A DNA stretch of 48,757 nucleotides, from positions 1-48,757 of the forward strand of contig JAAYKU010000038.1 in the NCBI GenBank assembly GCA_012522275.1. The letters are read 5' to 3'. This DNA is from Smithella sp. GTDB lineage: Bacteria > Desulfobacterota > Syntrophia > Syntrophales > Smithellaceae. Shown here piece by piece: positions 17,700-26,300 of this stretch; within the stretch, counting starts at the first letter, position 1, and every line of letters begins with the position of its first letter. A program made the translations under genes and the position numbers. The notes under the pieces were generated by a model. It did not search any database, was not told the DNA's origin, and saw only the letters and a program-made list of their open reading frames with translations.

Positions 17700-19001
17700 A
17701 TGAGAATCATTCGGGCCGATGCACGGGAATTCAGGGAATTTTTCCGAAAACTGCGCGGACGGGGCACAGCGTTTACGCCGGAGCTTCTGGGTCGTGTAGC
17801 GCAGATCATCCAGGATGTCCGCCTCAAAGGGGATGAGGCTCTTTTTGATTATACAAAAAAATTCGACGGCTGCGAGGTGAACGCGGCTGCCGTTGAGGCG
17901 ACAAAGGCGGAAATAAAAGAGGCAGCCTCGACAGTGCCTGCCGCAGACAGGGAGGTTCTCAAACTGGCCGCCCTGCGGATTGAAAAATATCACCGGCATC
18001 AGGTCGCGGCCGGCTATATCCTCGATGAAGAAAACGGCGTCGTGCTGGGACAAAAAATTATACCTCTTGAGCGGGCAGGCATTTACGCTCCCGGCGGCAA
18101 GGCATCTTATCCCTCCACACTGCTGATGGCGGCCGTCCCGGCCCGCATCGCGGGGGTTAAAGAAATAATTCTTGCCAGTCCCGCCAAAGACGGGCGCCTC
18201 AACCCGCTGATTGCCGCCGCCGCACAAATCGCCGGTGTGGATCGCATCTTCAAGATCGGCGGCGCACAGGCTGTGGCGGCAATGGCCTACGGCACGCAAA
18301 CAGTTCCCCGCGTGGACATCATCGCAGGACCAGGCAACGCCTACGTCGCCGCGGCAAAAAAACTGGTGTTCGGCCAGGTCGCCATCGACATGATCGCCGG
18401 CCCCAGCGAGGTGGCGATTATCGCGGATGAATCAGCCGACCCTGCTTTCGCCGCCGCCGATCTGCTGGCGCAGGCCGAGCATGACGAAATGGCGGCCGCC
18501 GTTTTATTCACTGCGTCTGCTCAGCTGGCTGCGCGCACGGCGGACGAGGTCAAAAAACAGATGCAGACGCTTGCCAAAAAAAACATCATTGAGGCATCTT
18601 TATCTCAGTACGGGGCGATCATCATCACTGACGACATCGGACAGGCCGTGGAGCTGGCCAACCTGTTCGCGCCGGAGCACCTGGAGCTGATGGTGGAAAA
18701 TCCATCCTTCTGGCTCGAACAGGTGCGCAGCGCCGGCTCGGTATTTTTAGGGTCCTACACTCCCGAAGCACTGGGAGACTACACAGCCGGCGCCAACCAT
18801 ATTTTGCCGACGGAAGGAACGGCGCGGTTTTCATCGCCTCTGGGTGTTTACGACTTTTACAAAAGGATGAGCGTCTTGTCTTTTTCGCAAGACGCCTTCA
18901 ACCGGCTGTCCGGCCCCACCGGGCGCTTCGCCCGCATGGAAGGGCTCGACGCGCACGCCAATTCCATCCGGGTGCGCTCAGCACGCAGCGAAAACATTTG
19001 A
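17700..19001 (+). CDS. hisD: Histidinol dehydrogenase
   Basis: GIYAPGGKASYPSTLLMAAVPARIAGV, IAGPGNAYVAAAKKLVFGQVAIDMIAGPSEV, GANHILPTEGTARFSSPLGVYDFYKRMSV. Confidence 0.97.
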   Translation: MRIIRADAREFREFFRKLRGRGTAFTPELLGRVAQIIQDVRLKGDEALFDYTKKFDGCEVNAAAVEATKAEIKEAASTVPAADREVLKLAALRIEKYHRHQVAAGYILDEENGVVLGQKIIPLERAGIYAPGGKASYPSTLLMAAVPARIAGVKEIILASPAKDGRLNPLIAAAAQIAGVDRIFKIGGAQAVAAMAYGTQTVPRVDIIAGPGNAYVAAAKKLVFGQVAIDMIAGPSEVAIIADESADPAFAAADLLAQAEHDEMAAAVLFTASAQLAARTADEVKKQMQTLAKKNIIEASLSQYGAIIITDDIGQAVELANLFAPEHLELMVENPSFWLEQVRSAGSVFLGSYTPEALGDYTAGANHILPTEGTARFSSPLGVYDFYKRMSVLSFSQDAFNRLSGPTGRFARMEGLDAHANSIRVRSARSENI

Positions 19002-19008
19002 GTGGTTT

Positions 19009-19812
19009 TTAATTTTTCGTCCGGGAGTTGATGGTTTTGATGTCTTCCTGATGTTTTTCCAGAATATTGCGAAGGCTGATATTTTCAATGCCCACGCTGA
19101 TGGACCCGAGCATGATCGTCAGGACGCGCTCATCATGCTCCGTAAAAATCCCCTCCCCCTCCTTGTTGGCCAGATTCATAACGGCGACAACCTGCTTGTT
19201 TTTGTACACCGGCAGGCTGATAAATGAGGGAGAACTGTATTTCGGGTCGTTGGATCTCATGGTCCGCGGGTCATTTTCAATGTTCTGAATGCGCATGGCC
19301 TTGCCGCTTTCGATCACGCTTTTCACAAACAGATAGCGTTGCGGCCCTCCGCCTGCGTTCTCTTTCGGGGGGGCCAGCGGCGGCTTTGAGGAAATCAGGC
19401 GCAGCCCATCCGGCTCCGCCGTGTCCACCAGAAAAATAGAGCCGTTGCGAACGCCGATCACCTGCATGGCCTTATCCAGAATCAGCGTCAACAGATCATC
19501 GGCGGAAATATCGTCGAGGATAATTTCCGATATTTCCCGAAGGGTGTTGAGCTCCATATTGCGTCTTTGGGACTCATGGCTCATGTTTTCGAGTTTCAGG
19601 GCGATACTGCTATTTTTTTGATTGAAAATATATACAATGATAACCAGGCAGCATAAAAACAGGACGTATCCCAGCACAGGCACGACAAGCCTTTCCAGCC
19701 CCGGGCTTTCCACGGACTGATAAAACATGAAAGCAATGATGACCACAGGAATAACGGCGGCAAAAAAAGACAGGCGATTGAATCGTTTGCTCAGAGCGCT
19801 TTTATTCATCAA
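19009..19812 (-). CDS. Membrane-anchored GAF domain protein
   Basis: Two N-terminal TM segments, linker helix, then LREISEIILDDISADDLLTLILDKAMQVIGVRNGSIFLVD...FISLPVYKNKQVVAVMNLANKEGEGIFTEHDERVLTIM. Confidence 0.85.
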   Translation of the reverse strand: MMNKSALSKRFNRLSFFAAVIPVVIIAFMFYQSVESPGLERLVVPVLGYVLFLCCLVIIVYIFNQKNSSIALKLENMSHESQRRNMELNTLREISEIILDDISADDLLTLILDKAMQVIGVRNGSIFLVDTAEPDGLRLISSKPPLAPPKENAGGGPQRYLFVKSVIESGKAMRIQNIENDPRTMRSNDPKYSSPSFISLPVYKNKQVVAVMNLANKEGEGIFTEHDERVLTIMLGSISVGIENISLRNILEKHQEDIKTINSRTKN

Positions 19813-20004
19813 AACATCCTTCAGAAAAAAATGTTATCAGCCCGGCGGCAATTATCGACTTTGAATGATGTTATTTTAATATAAATTACCCCTTTATTCA
19901 AGTGCAATTAAACAGCCCCACCTCGCCGGGCCAAAACTTGAAGAGAATACAGACCCGCCTGGGCAGGCTACGTGGAATTAAGGCGCAACCCCCTTAAGCG
20001 GGGA

Positions 20005-20715
20005 TCAGACATAAAACCGTCCCGACTCGATGATCGGTTTGTCCTCATAGTCGATCGCGTGAATGATCTCCTTGTTCATTTCCGCTTTGATCAGCTCGAC
20101 GACCGGACGCCTTTTATTTTGAAGTCTGGCAAAGCCCATAACGTCGTCCATTAACTGATCAATGTGGCCGGCACCGATTATGATCCGATGCTCCAGGCAT
20201 TCCTGCGCGGTGACTCTTTTTCCGGTGAGCACCATTTCATCGAGCTTGTATCGCGGGATGGCCTTTTTCATCGCAGTCATCATCCCGGGCAGAAAAGGAA
20301 TGCCCAGATCGACTTCCGGAAAACAGATGAAACCGCGGTCCGAGCGCATAAAACGGAAATCAAAGTAGCAGCACATGATCGCACCGCCGGCAAAAGCATG
20401 ACCCGTTATTGCGGCAATTGTGATCATGGGATAAAGGGCGATCCTTCTGAAAAGCGCCATCATGGTTTCGATAAATTTTGCGGCGGTTTCCCGGTCATTT
20501 TTCTGCATGATCGGCATCAGCCATTCCAGGTCTATTCCGTTACTGAAAATCTTCTCGTGCGCACTGCGCACCACCAGCACGTTAGCATTCGTGTGCTTTT
20601 CCACATGATCAAGCGCTTCCAAAAATTTTGTCAGAAAATCCAGGTTTAAACGGTTTTCCCCCTCGTCCAGCGTGACGATGGCCACGTTGTCTTCCAGCTT
20701 GATTTCAACAGGCAT
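20005..20715 (-). CDS. Enoyl-CoA hydratase/isomerase family protein
   Basis: MPVEIKLEDNVAIVTLDEGENRLN..., SNGIDLEWL, AAITGHAFAGGAIMCCYFDFRFM. Confidence 0.9.
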   Translation of the reverse strand: MPVEIKLEDNVAIVTLDEGENRLNLDFLTKFLEALDHVEKHTNANVLVVRSAHEKIFSNGIDLEWLMPIMQKNDRETAAKFIETMMALFRRIALYPMITIAAITGHAFAGGAIMCCYFDFRFMRSDRGFICFPEVDLGIPFLPGMMTAMKKAIPRYKLDEMVLTGKRVTAQECLEHRIIIGAGHIDQLMDDVMGFARLQNKRRPVVELIKAEMNKEIIHAIDYEDKPIIESGRFYV

Positions 20716-21008
20716 GATTATCCTTCTTTCATGTGTTATTTTTACTGCGCGAACGTAGTTTATGCGCCACCGCTACGTCCACCGTTCACTTCTAGCCCCT
20801 ACTTCAAATATTTTCAATGATATTTTGATCATGGACGCCCCCTGCAGGGTGCATATGAGTGCCATCGTGCTCCCGGAGCAGCCGGCACAACGCACATCCG
20901 GCCGGTATCAGTCGTTTTTTCCATTTTCTTTTAAGGTATCAGAGAAAATATCCTGTATGGTGAGGGAGCCGCAAAAAATAATATGCTCTATACAGGCAAT
21001 CTGGAAAA

Positions 21009-21458
21009 TCACAGATAATCGCCGCGGTTGAATTTGATCGCCTCCACGCTCGAGGCCACCAGCATGCGATTGAGCAGATCTTTGATACCGTCTCCGTCGG
21101 GAAGCGCCTCCCAGACTTCGTGAAGCTCACGCACCTTGAGCTCCATCCGGCTGACAACTCCCGCCGTTTCCTTCAAGCTGACAAGCGGGTCTCCCATTTG
21201 CTTCTGATACGTCTCCAGCAGCGCAAGAAAACCATCCATTGCGGCAAGTATTTGTTTTCTGTCCGGTACGGCTCCCGCGTCGAAGCGGATGCTGTCGATA
21301 TTGCTCATGGGGGGGACAACGGCGGGCTTTTGGACGTCAGCCGAGGTCTGCCCTATCTTTTCATTGAGAATTTCCTGAAATCCCCCCGGGGAGGCTTTTT
21401 GTTTCTTCTCCTGTCTTACAGGCTGAAGGGTGGACATTTCGCTTGTCGTAATTTTCAT
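21009..21458 (-). CDS. Conserved hypothetical protein
   Basis: 149-aa ORF with GGAAGAAA upstream and helical C-terminal half; no family recognised with confidence. Confidence 0.6.
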   Translation of the reverse strand: MKITTSEMSTLQPVRQEKKQKASPGGFQEILNEKIGQTSADVQKPAVVPPMSNIDSIRFDAGAVPDRKQILAAMDGFLALLETYQKQMGDPLVSLKETAGVVSRMELKVRELHEVWEALPDGDGIKDLLNRMLVASSVEAIKFNRGDYL

Positions 21459-21740
21459 AATTTCTTCCTTTATTTAATTTGGTTTGCGCGAGGCGCCTGT
21501 AAGGTATATCGACGGGAATTACTTTATCATTAAATACACAACCGGAAAAGACATTGTTCTGCCTTTATTATGACGGAAATCGAGAAACATCACAGGATGT
21601 ACCGTATGCCGCTATACACTGAAATGACGGTTCAAACTTGATTATTTATCGCTTGCGGACTATAAAGGGAAGCCACAGCAGAATTGAAAAAACGAACGGT
21701 GGCATGAATACGCTTTGGCAACAGATAGTTGCGGTCTGGG

Positions 21741-21784
21741 ACAACACTCTTCAATAAATACATTATTGTTTTGAAGAGAGTTGT
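21741..21784. promoter_or_regulatory. Inverted repeat upstream of acyl-CoA dehydrogenase
   Basis: ACAACACTCTTCAA-N16-TTGAAGAGAGTTGT: 14-nt arms, one mismatch. Confidence 0.5.
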
Positions 21785-21816
21785 GAAGCAAAGGCTTTAT
21801 CAGAAAGGAGCGGGCA

Positions 21817-23022
21817 ATGAAAAGATACGGGGCATTCATTAACGAAGAGAACAAAGTGATTTTAACCAGTGTACGTAACTTTGTGGACAAAGAAATCATG
21901 CCGGCCAGGGTCCAGCTCGACGAGAGCCGGGAAGCGTGCGAAGCGGTGATCGACAAACTGGTCAAGATGGGAATGCAACGTTATGGCCTGGCGCCGAAGT
22001 ACGGCGGCACACAGATCGGATCGGCGGTTGAGTACGTTGCGGTCTGTGAGGAACTCGCCCGCGGGGATAGCGGGATCGCAACCGAAATGACCTGCCCGGA
22101 ATGGTTGTTCGGTCCCGCGATGCGGGCACGCAACAAGATTGTTCTCGAAAAGATGATGGCGCCTTTCTGCTCCGACAAACGCCATACAGCGTGCTTCGCC
22201 CTGACTGAACCGTCGGGCGGTTGCAACGGCGAGGACCCGACTCAGCGCGGCAAGTCCCTGCGAACCACGGCCAGGCTCGACGGCGATGAATGGGTAATCA
22301 ACGGTTCGAAGCGTTGGCCCGGTGGCGCAGGCATCGCTGATGTTTACGGCATCCTGTGCACAACGGATCCCTCTCTGGGCGAAGAAGGAGTCGCCGTAAT
22401 TTACGTGCCCAACGGGACCCCCGGCCTGAGCTTCGGAAAGCCGGAAAACAAAATGGGGATGCGCTACAGCGATGTGAACGCGGACGTCTACCTCGATAAT
22501 GTGCGTGTTCCGAAGGAATACCGCCTGGCCGGACCGGGACAGGACTGGAAACTGTTTCGCGCCGCCCTGTCGTGGGGCAGACTCAGCAGCGCCGGGTTTG
22601 CGATTGGAAACGCCCAGGCCGTTTTGGAGATAGTTATTGATTACACGGAGAACCGGTTTTACAAAGGGAAGGCTGTCCGGGAGCATACCCTTCAGGCCGC
22701 CATGATCGCGGATATGGCCATCGGGATCGAAAGCGCCCGCGCTTACTATCTGAGTGTCGCCTCGATGTTCGACCGAGGCAAAGAATTCGGTGACCCGGGT
22801 GATCCTTTTTTAATGGGCAAGGCGAGCGGAGCCAAAGTTTACGCCTGCGACGTCACAGAGATGGTCTGCAACCGGGCCATGGAATTGATGGGCGCCTACG
22901 GTTATGCAAAAGAGTATCACGTCGAAAAATACCTGCGTGACTTCAAGATTATTCAGATATGGGAAGGCGGTGGTCAACTCGGCCGCCTCGAAGCGGCGAT
23001 GGGCTATTATCCGATTCCCTGA
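21817..23022 (+). CDS. Acyl-CoA dehydrogenase
   Basis: MTCPEWLFGPAM..., CFALTEPSGGCNGEDP, GDEWVINGSKRWPGGAGIADVYGI, YGYAKEYHVEKYLRDFKIIQIWEGGGQLGRL. Confidence 0.92.
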   Translation: MKRYGAFINEENKVILTSVRNFVDKEIMPARVQLDESREACEAVIDKLVKMGMQRYGLAPKYGGTQIGSAVEYVAVCEELARGDSGIATEMTCPEWLFGPAMRARNKIVLEKMMAPFCSDKRHTACFALTEPSGGCNGEDPTQRGKSLRTTARLDGDEWVINGSKRWPGGAGIADVYGILCTTDPSLGEEGVAVIYVPNGTPGLSFGKPENKMGMRYSDVNADVYLDNVRVPKEYRLAGPGQDWKLFRAALSWGRLSSAGFAIGNAQAVLEIVIDYTENRFYKGKAVREHTLQAAMIADMAIGIESARAYYLSVASMFDRGKEFGDPGDPFLMGKASGAKVYACDVTEMVCNRAMELMGAYGYAKEYHVEKYLRDFKIIQIWEGGGQLGRLEAAMGYYPIP

Positions 23023-23078
23023 TCCATTCCCAAGACAAGCGGCCGCTTTGTGAAAAATTAAATTGCACCTCTTTTTAT

Positions 23079-23122
23079 AATTCCGGGATTGAAAACCGTC
23101 TGATGCCGGTTGACCCGGAATT
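23079..23122 (+). terminator. Hairpin downstream of acyl-CoA dehydrogenase
   Basis: AATTCCGGG(23079-23087)/CCCGGAATT(23114-23122) with nested AACCG/CGGTT; no strong T tract. Confidence 0.4.
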
Positions 23123-23510
23123 TATTATCAGGAATTGTTTCAGTGTTTTCATGCAGACGGTGCCCGGCTTCCGGTTTTCACCGAGGCAAAAGATTTTTGA
23201 TGGTTTTTTATACAGCCGTCAGTATTTAAAAATGTAATTTCAAGCCCCGTGACAAACCAAAGTAACTGTTACGTGTCGGATTTTTTACAAACCGGTTCCG
23301 GTGATAAAATCGTAATACAATCCAGAACATTCAAGGCTTTTAAGCAAAACATTCTTGAGCAACAATTGAAAAGGTTTAATTAATGTCGAAATATTTTACA
23401 CAACAGGAATGAATAACAAAGCCGGGACACTGCCCGCAGATTTGATCTTTTCATTATTTTTGTCGGTATTTCATATAATTAAACTCACTCATGATTATTG
23501 TTTTGACCCC

Positions 23511-23526
23511 GGGGACAGTACTTGCT
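23511..23526 (+). promoter_or_regulatory. Sigma-54 (-24/-12) promoter for the PEP-CTERM gene
   Basis: GGGGACAGTACTTGCT against TGGCACRNNNNTTGCW: GG and TTGC elements with correct spacing, about 40 nt upstream of ATG at 23565. Confidence 0.7.
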
Positions 23527-23564
23527 GCTTCGATAGTCGAAAACAAAATTAAGTGAGGTGTATT

Positions 23565-24140
23565 ATGAAAAAATATCCATCAATTCTGCTGGCCTTTTGC
23601 GCGCTGATGATGTTCGGCATTGCTTCCAATGCCAACGCTCTGACTATTGATCTGAGCACGCCTACCCTTACTTTCGGTGAACAGACGGCTATGCCCCAGA
23701 TCGAAGCAATCGTTTTCCCCCTGATGGGCACGGCAACCGAACTGTACAGAGCTACGCCTCCGTCAACAAAAGGATACTCGCTTGCCGGTTCTTATACAAC
23801 CGTGTTTGCCGGAGACAATGAGACTGCCGTAATATCTTATGATGGAAGTAATTTTGCCGGTGGCACTGCATTTCTTCTGGCCAAAGACGGCAAGGCGAAC
23901 GATGATCTTGACCACACCCATGCCTGGTATTTTTATAATTTGACCGAGCTGGGCTGGGACGGAAGAGAAACGATTAAACTCGGTGTACCTTGGCCCAAAC
24001 AGGGAAGCTTTTTACACGTTTCTCTTTATGGAACCTCCACGCCGCCTCCCGCTCATCAGACACCTGAACCCGGCATTTTCGTGCTTCTGGGACTGGGTCT
24101 GCTGGGTATCGCAGGCGTCCGCAAACAAAAATATACATAA
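23565..24140 (+). CDS. PEP-CTERM sorting-signal secreted protein
   Basis: Signal peptide MKKYPSILLAFCALMMFGIASNANA; C-terminus TPEPGIFVLLGLGLLGIAGVRKQKYT (PEP motif, TM helix, basic tail). Confidence 0.92.
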   Translation: MKKYPSILLAFCALMMFGIASNANALTIDLSTPTLTFGEQTAMPQIEAIVFPLMGTATELYRATPPSTKGYSLAGSYTTVFAGDNETAVISYDGSNFAGGTAFLLAKDGKANDDLDHTHAWYFYNLTELGWDGRETIKLGVPWPKQGSFLHVSLYGTSTPPPAHQTPEPGIFVLLGLGLLGIAGVRKQKYT

Positions 24141-24158
24141 CTGTAAAATATTGAACTT

Positions 24159-24195
24159 CAGGAAGGGCAGAGTTCATTGAACTGTGTCCTTCCTG
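24159..24195 (+). terminator. Terminator-like hairpin after the PEP-CTERM gene
   Basis: CAGGAAGGGCAGAGTTCATTGAACTGTGTCCTTCCTG followed by ATTTA. Confidence 0.65.
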
Positions 24196-24398
24196 ATTTA
24201 TCCGCACCTCACCAATTTTCATTTTTTAAAATAAATCTTTTCACACACAAACCGGATTATTCATGGTGTACGCCCGTATCTGTTGATAAATCCGTGTATA
24301 TCATGTACGTTAGCCCAAAATGTTGTTTTGCGCACTTTAAAGTGCATGGGCGATCAATTTTGTAATTAACGAAATCTGAATTTAAAACAGGAAAGAAT

Positions 24399-24731
24399 AT
24401 CATAGATCACCAACAAAAAGAGTGTCTTCGCTGCGGGCGCTGCTGTCTGGCGGATTTTTCAGCGTATGTGACTGAAGATGATATACGGCGCTGGAAGGCG
24501 GAAAACCGGGAAGATATTCTGAATATACTGAAAAATGAACAGGGACTCTGGCAGGGCGACCATCTGGTGAATGCTCATCGCGGCACACCGCTGCGCGGAT
24601 GCCCGTTTTTTTTCTTCGACGCGGGACGCTTCGGCTGCGCCATCCATGAAACAAGACCCACAACCTGCCGCAATTACGAGCCGGGCTCGTCAGAGCTGTG
24701 CCCGCAATACGAGAAAGGAAACGTCTCGTAA
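24399..24731 (+). CDS. YkgJ family cysteine cluster protein (non-canonical start codon)
   Basis: HQQKECLRCGRCCLADFSAYVTEDDIRRWK...GCPFFFFDAGRFGCAIHETRPTTCRNYEPG; the frame extends upstream of the listed GTG (24468) to include CxxCGRCC, but has no ATG/GTG/TTG there; AGGAAAG lies before ATC/ATA at 24399/24402. Confidence 0.82.
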   Translation: MIDHQQKECLRCGRCCLADFSAYVTEDDIRRWKAENREDILNILKNEQGLWQGDHLVNAHRGTPLRGCPFFFFDAGRFGCAIHETRPTTCRNYEPGSSELCPQYEKGNVS

Positions 24732-24841
24732 TAGATAAACATGCGGCTTCAGCCCCACTCCTGCTGCAACAGGAGCTCCGCCGGTCAGGCAGGGATTGCC
24801 GATAAAAGAGCCGGCAAGATTATACAATGAATAAATATTTT

Positions 24842-26260
24842 TTACTGCCGGGAATTCTCGTCCAGCCCGCCGCCGAGCGCTTTGTACAAGGAGATGATAT
24901 TATCCGCCCTGGCCAGGCGCAGCATAATCAGCGCCTGCTGGCCGCCGTAGAATGAACGCTGTGCGTCCAGAACCGAAAGATAGCTGTCGAACCCCTTGTC
25001 GTAGCGCAACCGGGCAAGCCGGTACGTTTCCGCCACCGCTTCCACCAGAGCCTCCTGCGCCGCAATCTGAGCATCGATCGTCCCTTTGACCGCCAGATTG
25101 TCGGCCACCTCACGGAAAGCGGCCTGGACGGCCTTTTCATACTGGGCGATGGATATTTCCCGTTCCACCTTCGTCACACGGTAGGCAAACCAGGTGCGGG
25201 CGTCAAAAACAGGCAAAACAATCTGCGGCGCGAAATTCCATACGCCGGAGCCGCTTTTGAACAGGCCGGAAAGCTCGGCGCTGGCCGTGCCGATCGAGGT
25301 GGTCAGGCTGATGCGCGGGAAAAAAGCGGCGCGCGCCGCGCCGATATTGGCGTAAGCCGCCTTGAGACGGTGCTCGGCGGCCAGCACATCGGGCCGCTCA
25401 AGCAGAACTTCGGAAGTGATGCCGGCGGAAAATTCACGCGGCGGACTTACGCTGTCCAGGCCGGGCGGCAGCAACTCCTGTTTCACCGGCGAACCGACCA
25501 GCAGGTGAAGAGCATTTTCATCCAGCGCCACCTGGCGTGTATAGCGGGCCACGTCGCCGCGCGATGTTTCCATCTGGCTCTGGATGCGGCGCAGATCTAT
25601 TTCCGAGGCCATGCCGACGTCATAACGTTTGCGGATCAGGCGGTATGATTCCTGTTGGGCCTCCAGCGTGGCCGTAACCAGCTCCAGAGCTTCCCTGTCG
25701 GCGGCCAGGGCCAAATAAGCCTGCGCCACATAGGAGATCAGCATGATCTGAAAACCGCGCTTCGCCTCGATCGTCGCCAGATACTCTTCGAGCGCTCTAT
25801 CCTTGAGGCTCCGGATGCGCCCGAAAAAATCAATCTCCCATGAACTCATACCCAGATTCACGCTGAATTTTTCCGCTGTGTAGGCGCTTCCAGCGGGCGC
25901 CAGGTCGGCCGGCACCCGTTCTTTAAACCAGGCGCCTGTAATGTTGAGTACCGGCAGCAGGCTGGCTGTGCTGATCCCATGCATGGCCTTGGTCAGATCC
26001 ACGTTGAGCGCGGCTATCTTCAGGTCACGGTTATTTTGTAAAGCTTGCGCGATGATTTCACGCAGATGCTCATCAACGATGAAATCCCGCCAGGGAATTT
26101 CAGCAGCCTGCGGCGCCCCGGTTTGTGAATCTTTTTCATAGGCAACGCCGGCGGGCCATTGGGGATCCACAGGGGGAACTGGCCTTTCATAGCGCGGCGC
26201 CATGGTGCAGGCGGCCAGACAAAGCGCGCAGATGAAAGGCACTATTATCATTTTTTTCAT
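24842..26260 (-). CDS. RND efflux outer membrane lipoprotein (NodT/OprM family)
   Basis: MKKMIIVPFICALCLAACTMAPRYERPVPPVDPQWP lipobox; OEP repeats; RLARLRYDKGFDSYLSVLDAQRSFY. Confidence 0.94.
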   Translation of the reverse strand: MKKMIIVPFICALCLAACTMAPRYERPVPPVDPQWPAGVAYEKDSQTGAPQAAEIPWRDFIVDEHLREIIAQALQNNRDLKIAALNVDLTKAMHGISTASLLPVLNITGAWFKERVPADLAPAGSAYTAEKFSVNLGMSSWEIDFFGRIRSLKDRALEEYLATIEAKRGFQIMLISYVAQAYLALAADREALELVTATLEAQQESYRLIRKRYDVGMASEIDLRRIQSQMETSRGDVARYTRQVALDENALHLLVGSPVKQELLPPGLDSVSPPREFSAGITSEVLLERPDVLAAEHRLKAAYANIGAARAAFFPRISLTTSIGTASAELSGLFKSGSGVWNFAPQIVLPVFDARTWFAYRVTKVEREISIAQYEKAVQAAFREVADNLAVKGTIDAQIAAQEALVEAVAETYRLARLRYDKGFDSYLSVLDAQRSFYGGQQALIMLRLARADNIISLYKALGGGLDENSRQ

Positions 26261-26300
26261 ATCATTGAACCTCTGGCAAATATTCGCTTCGCACCGGCCT

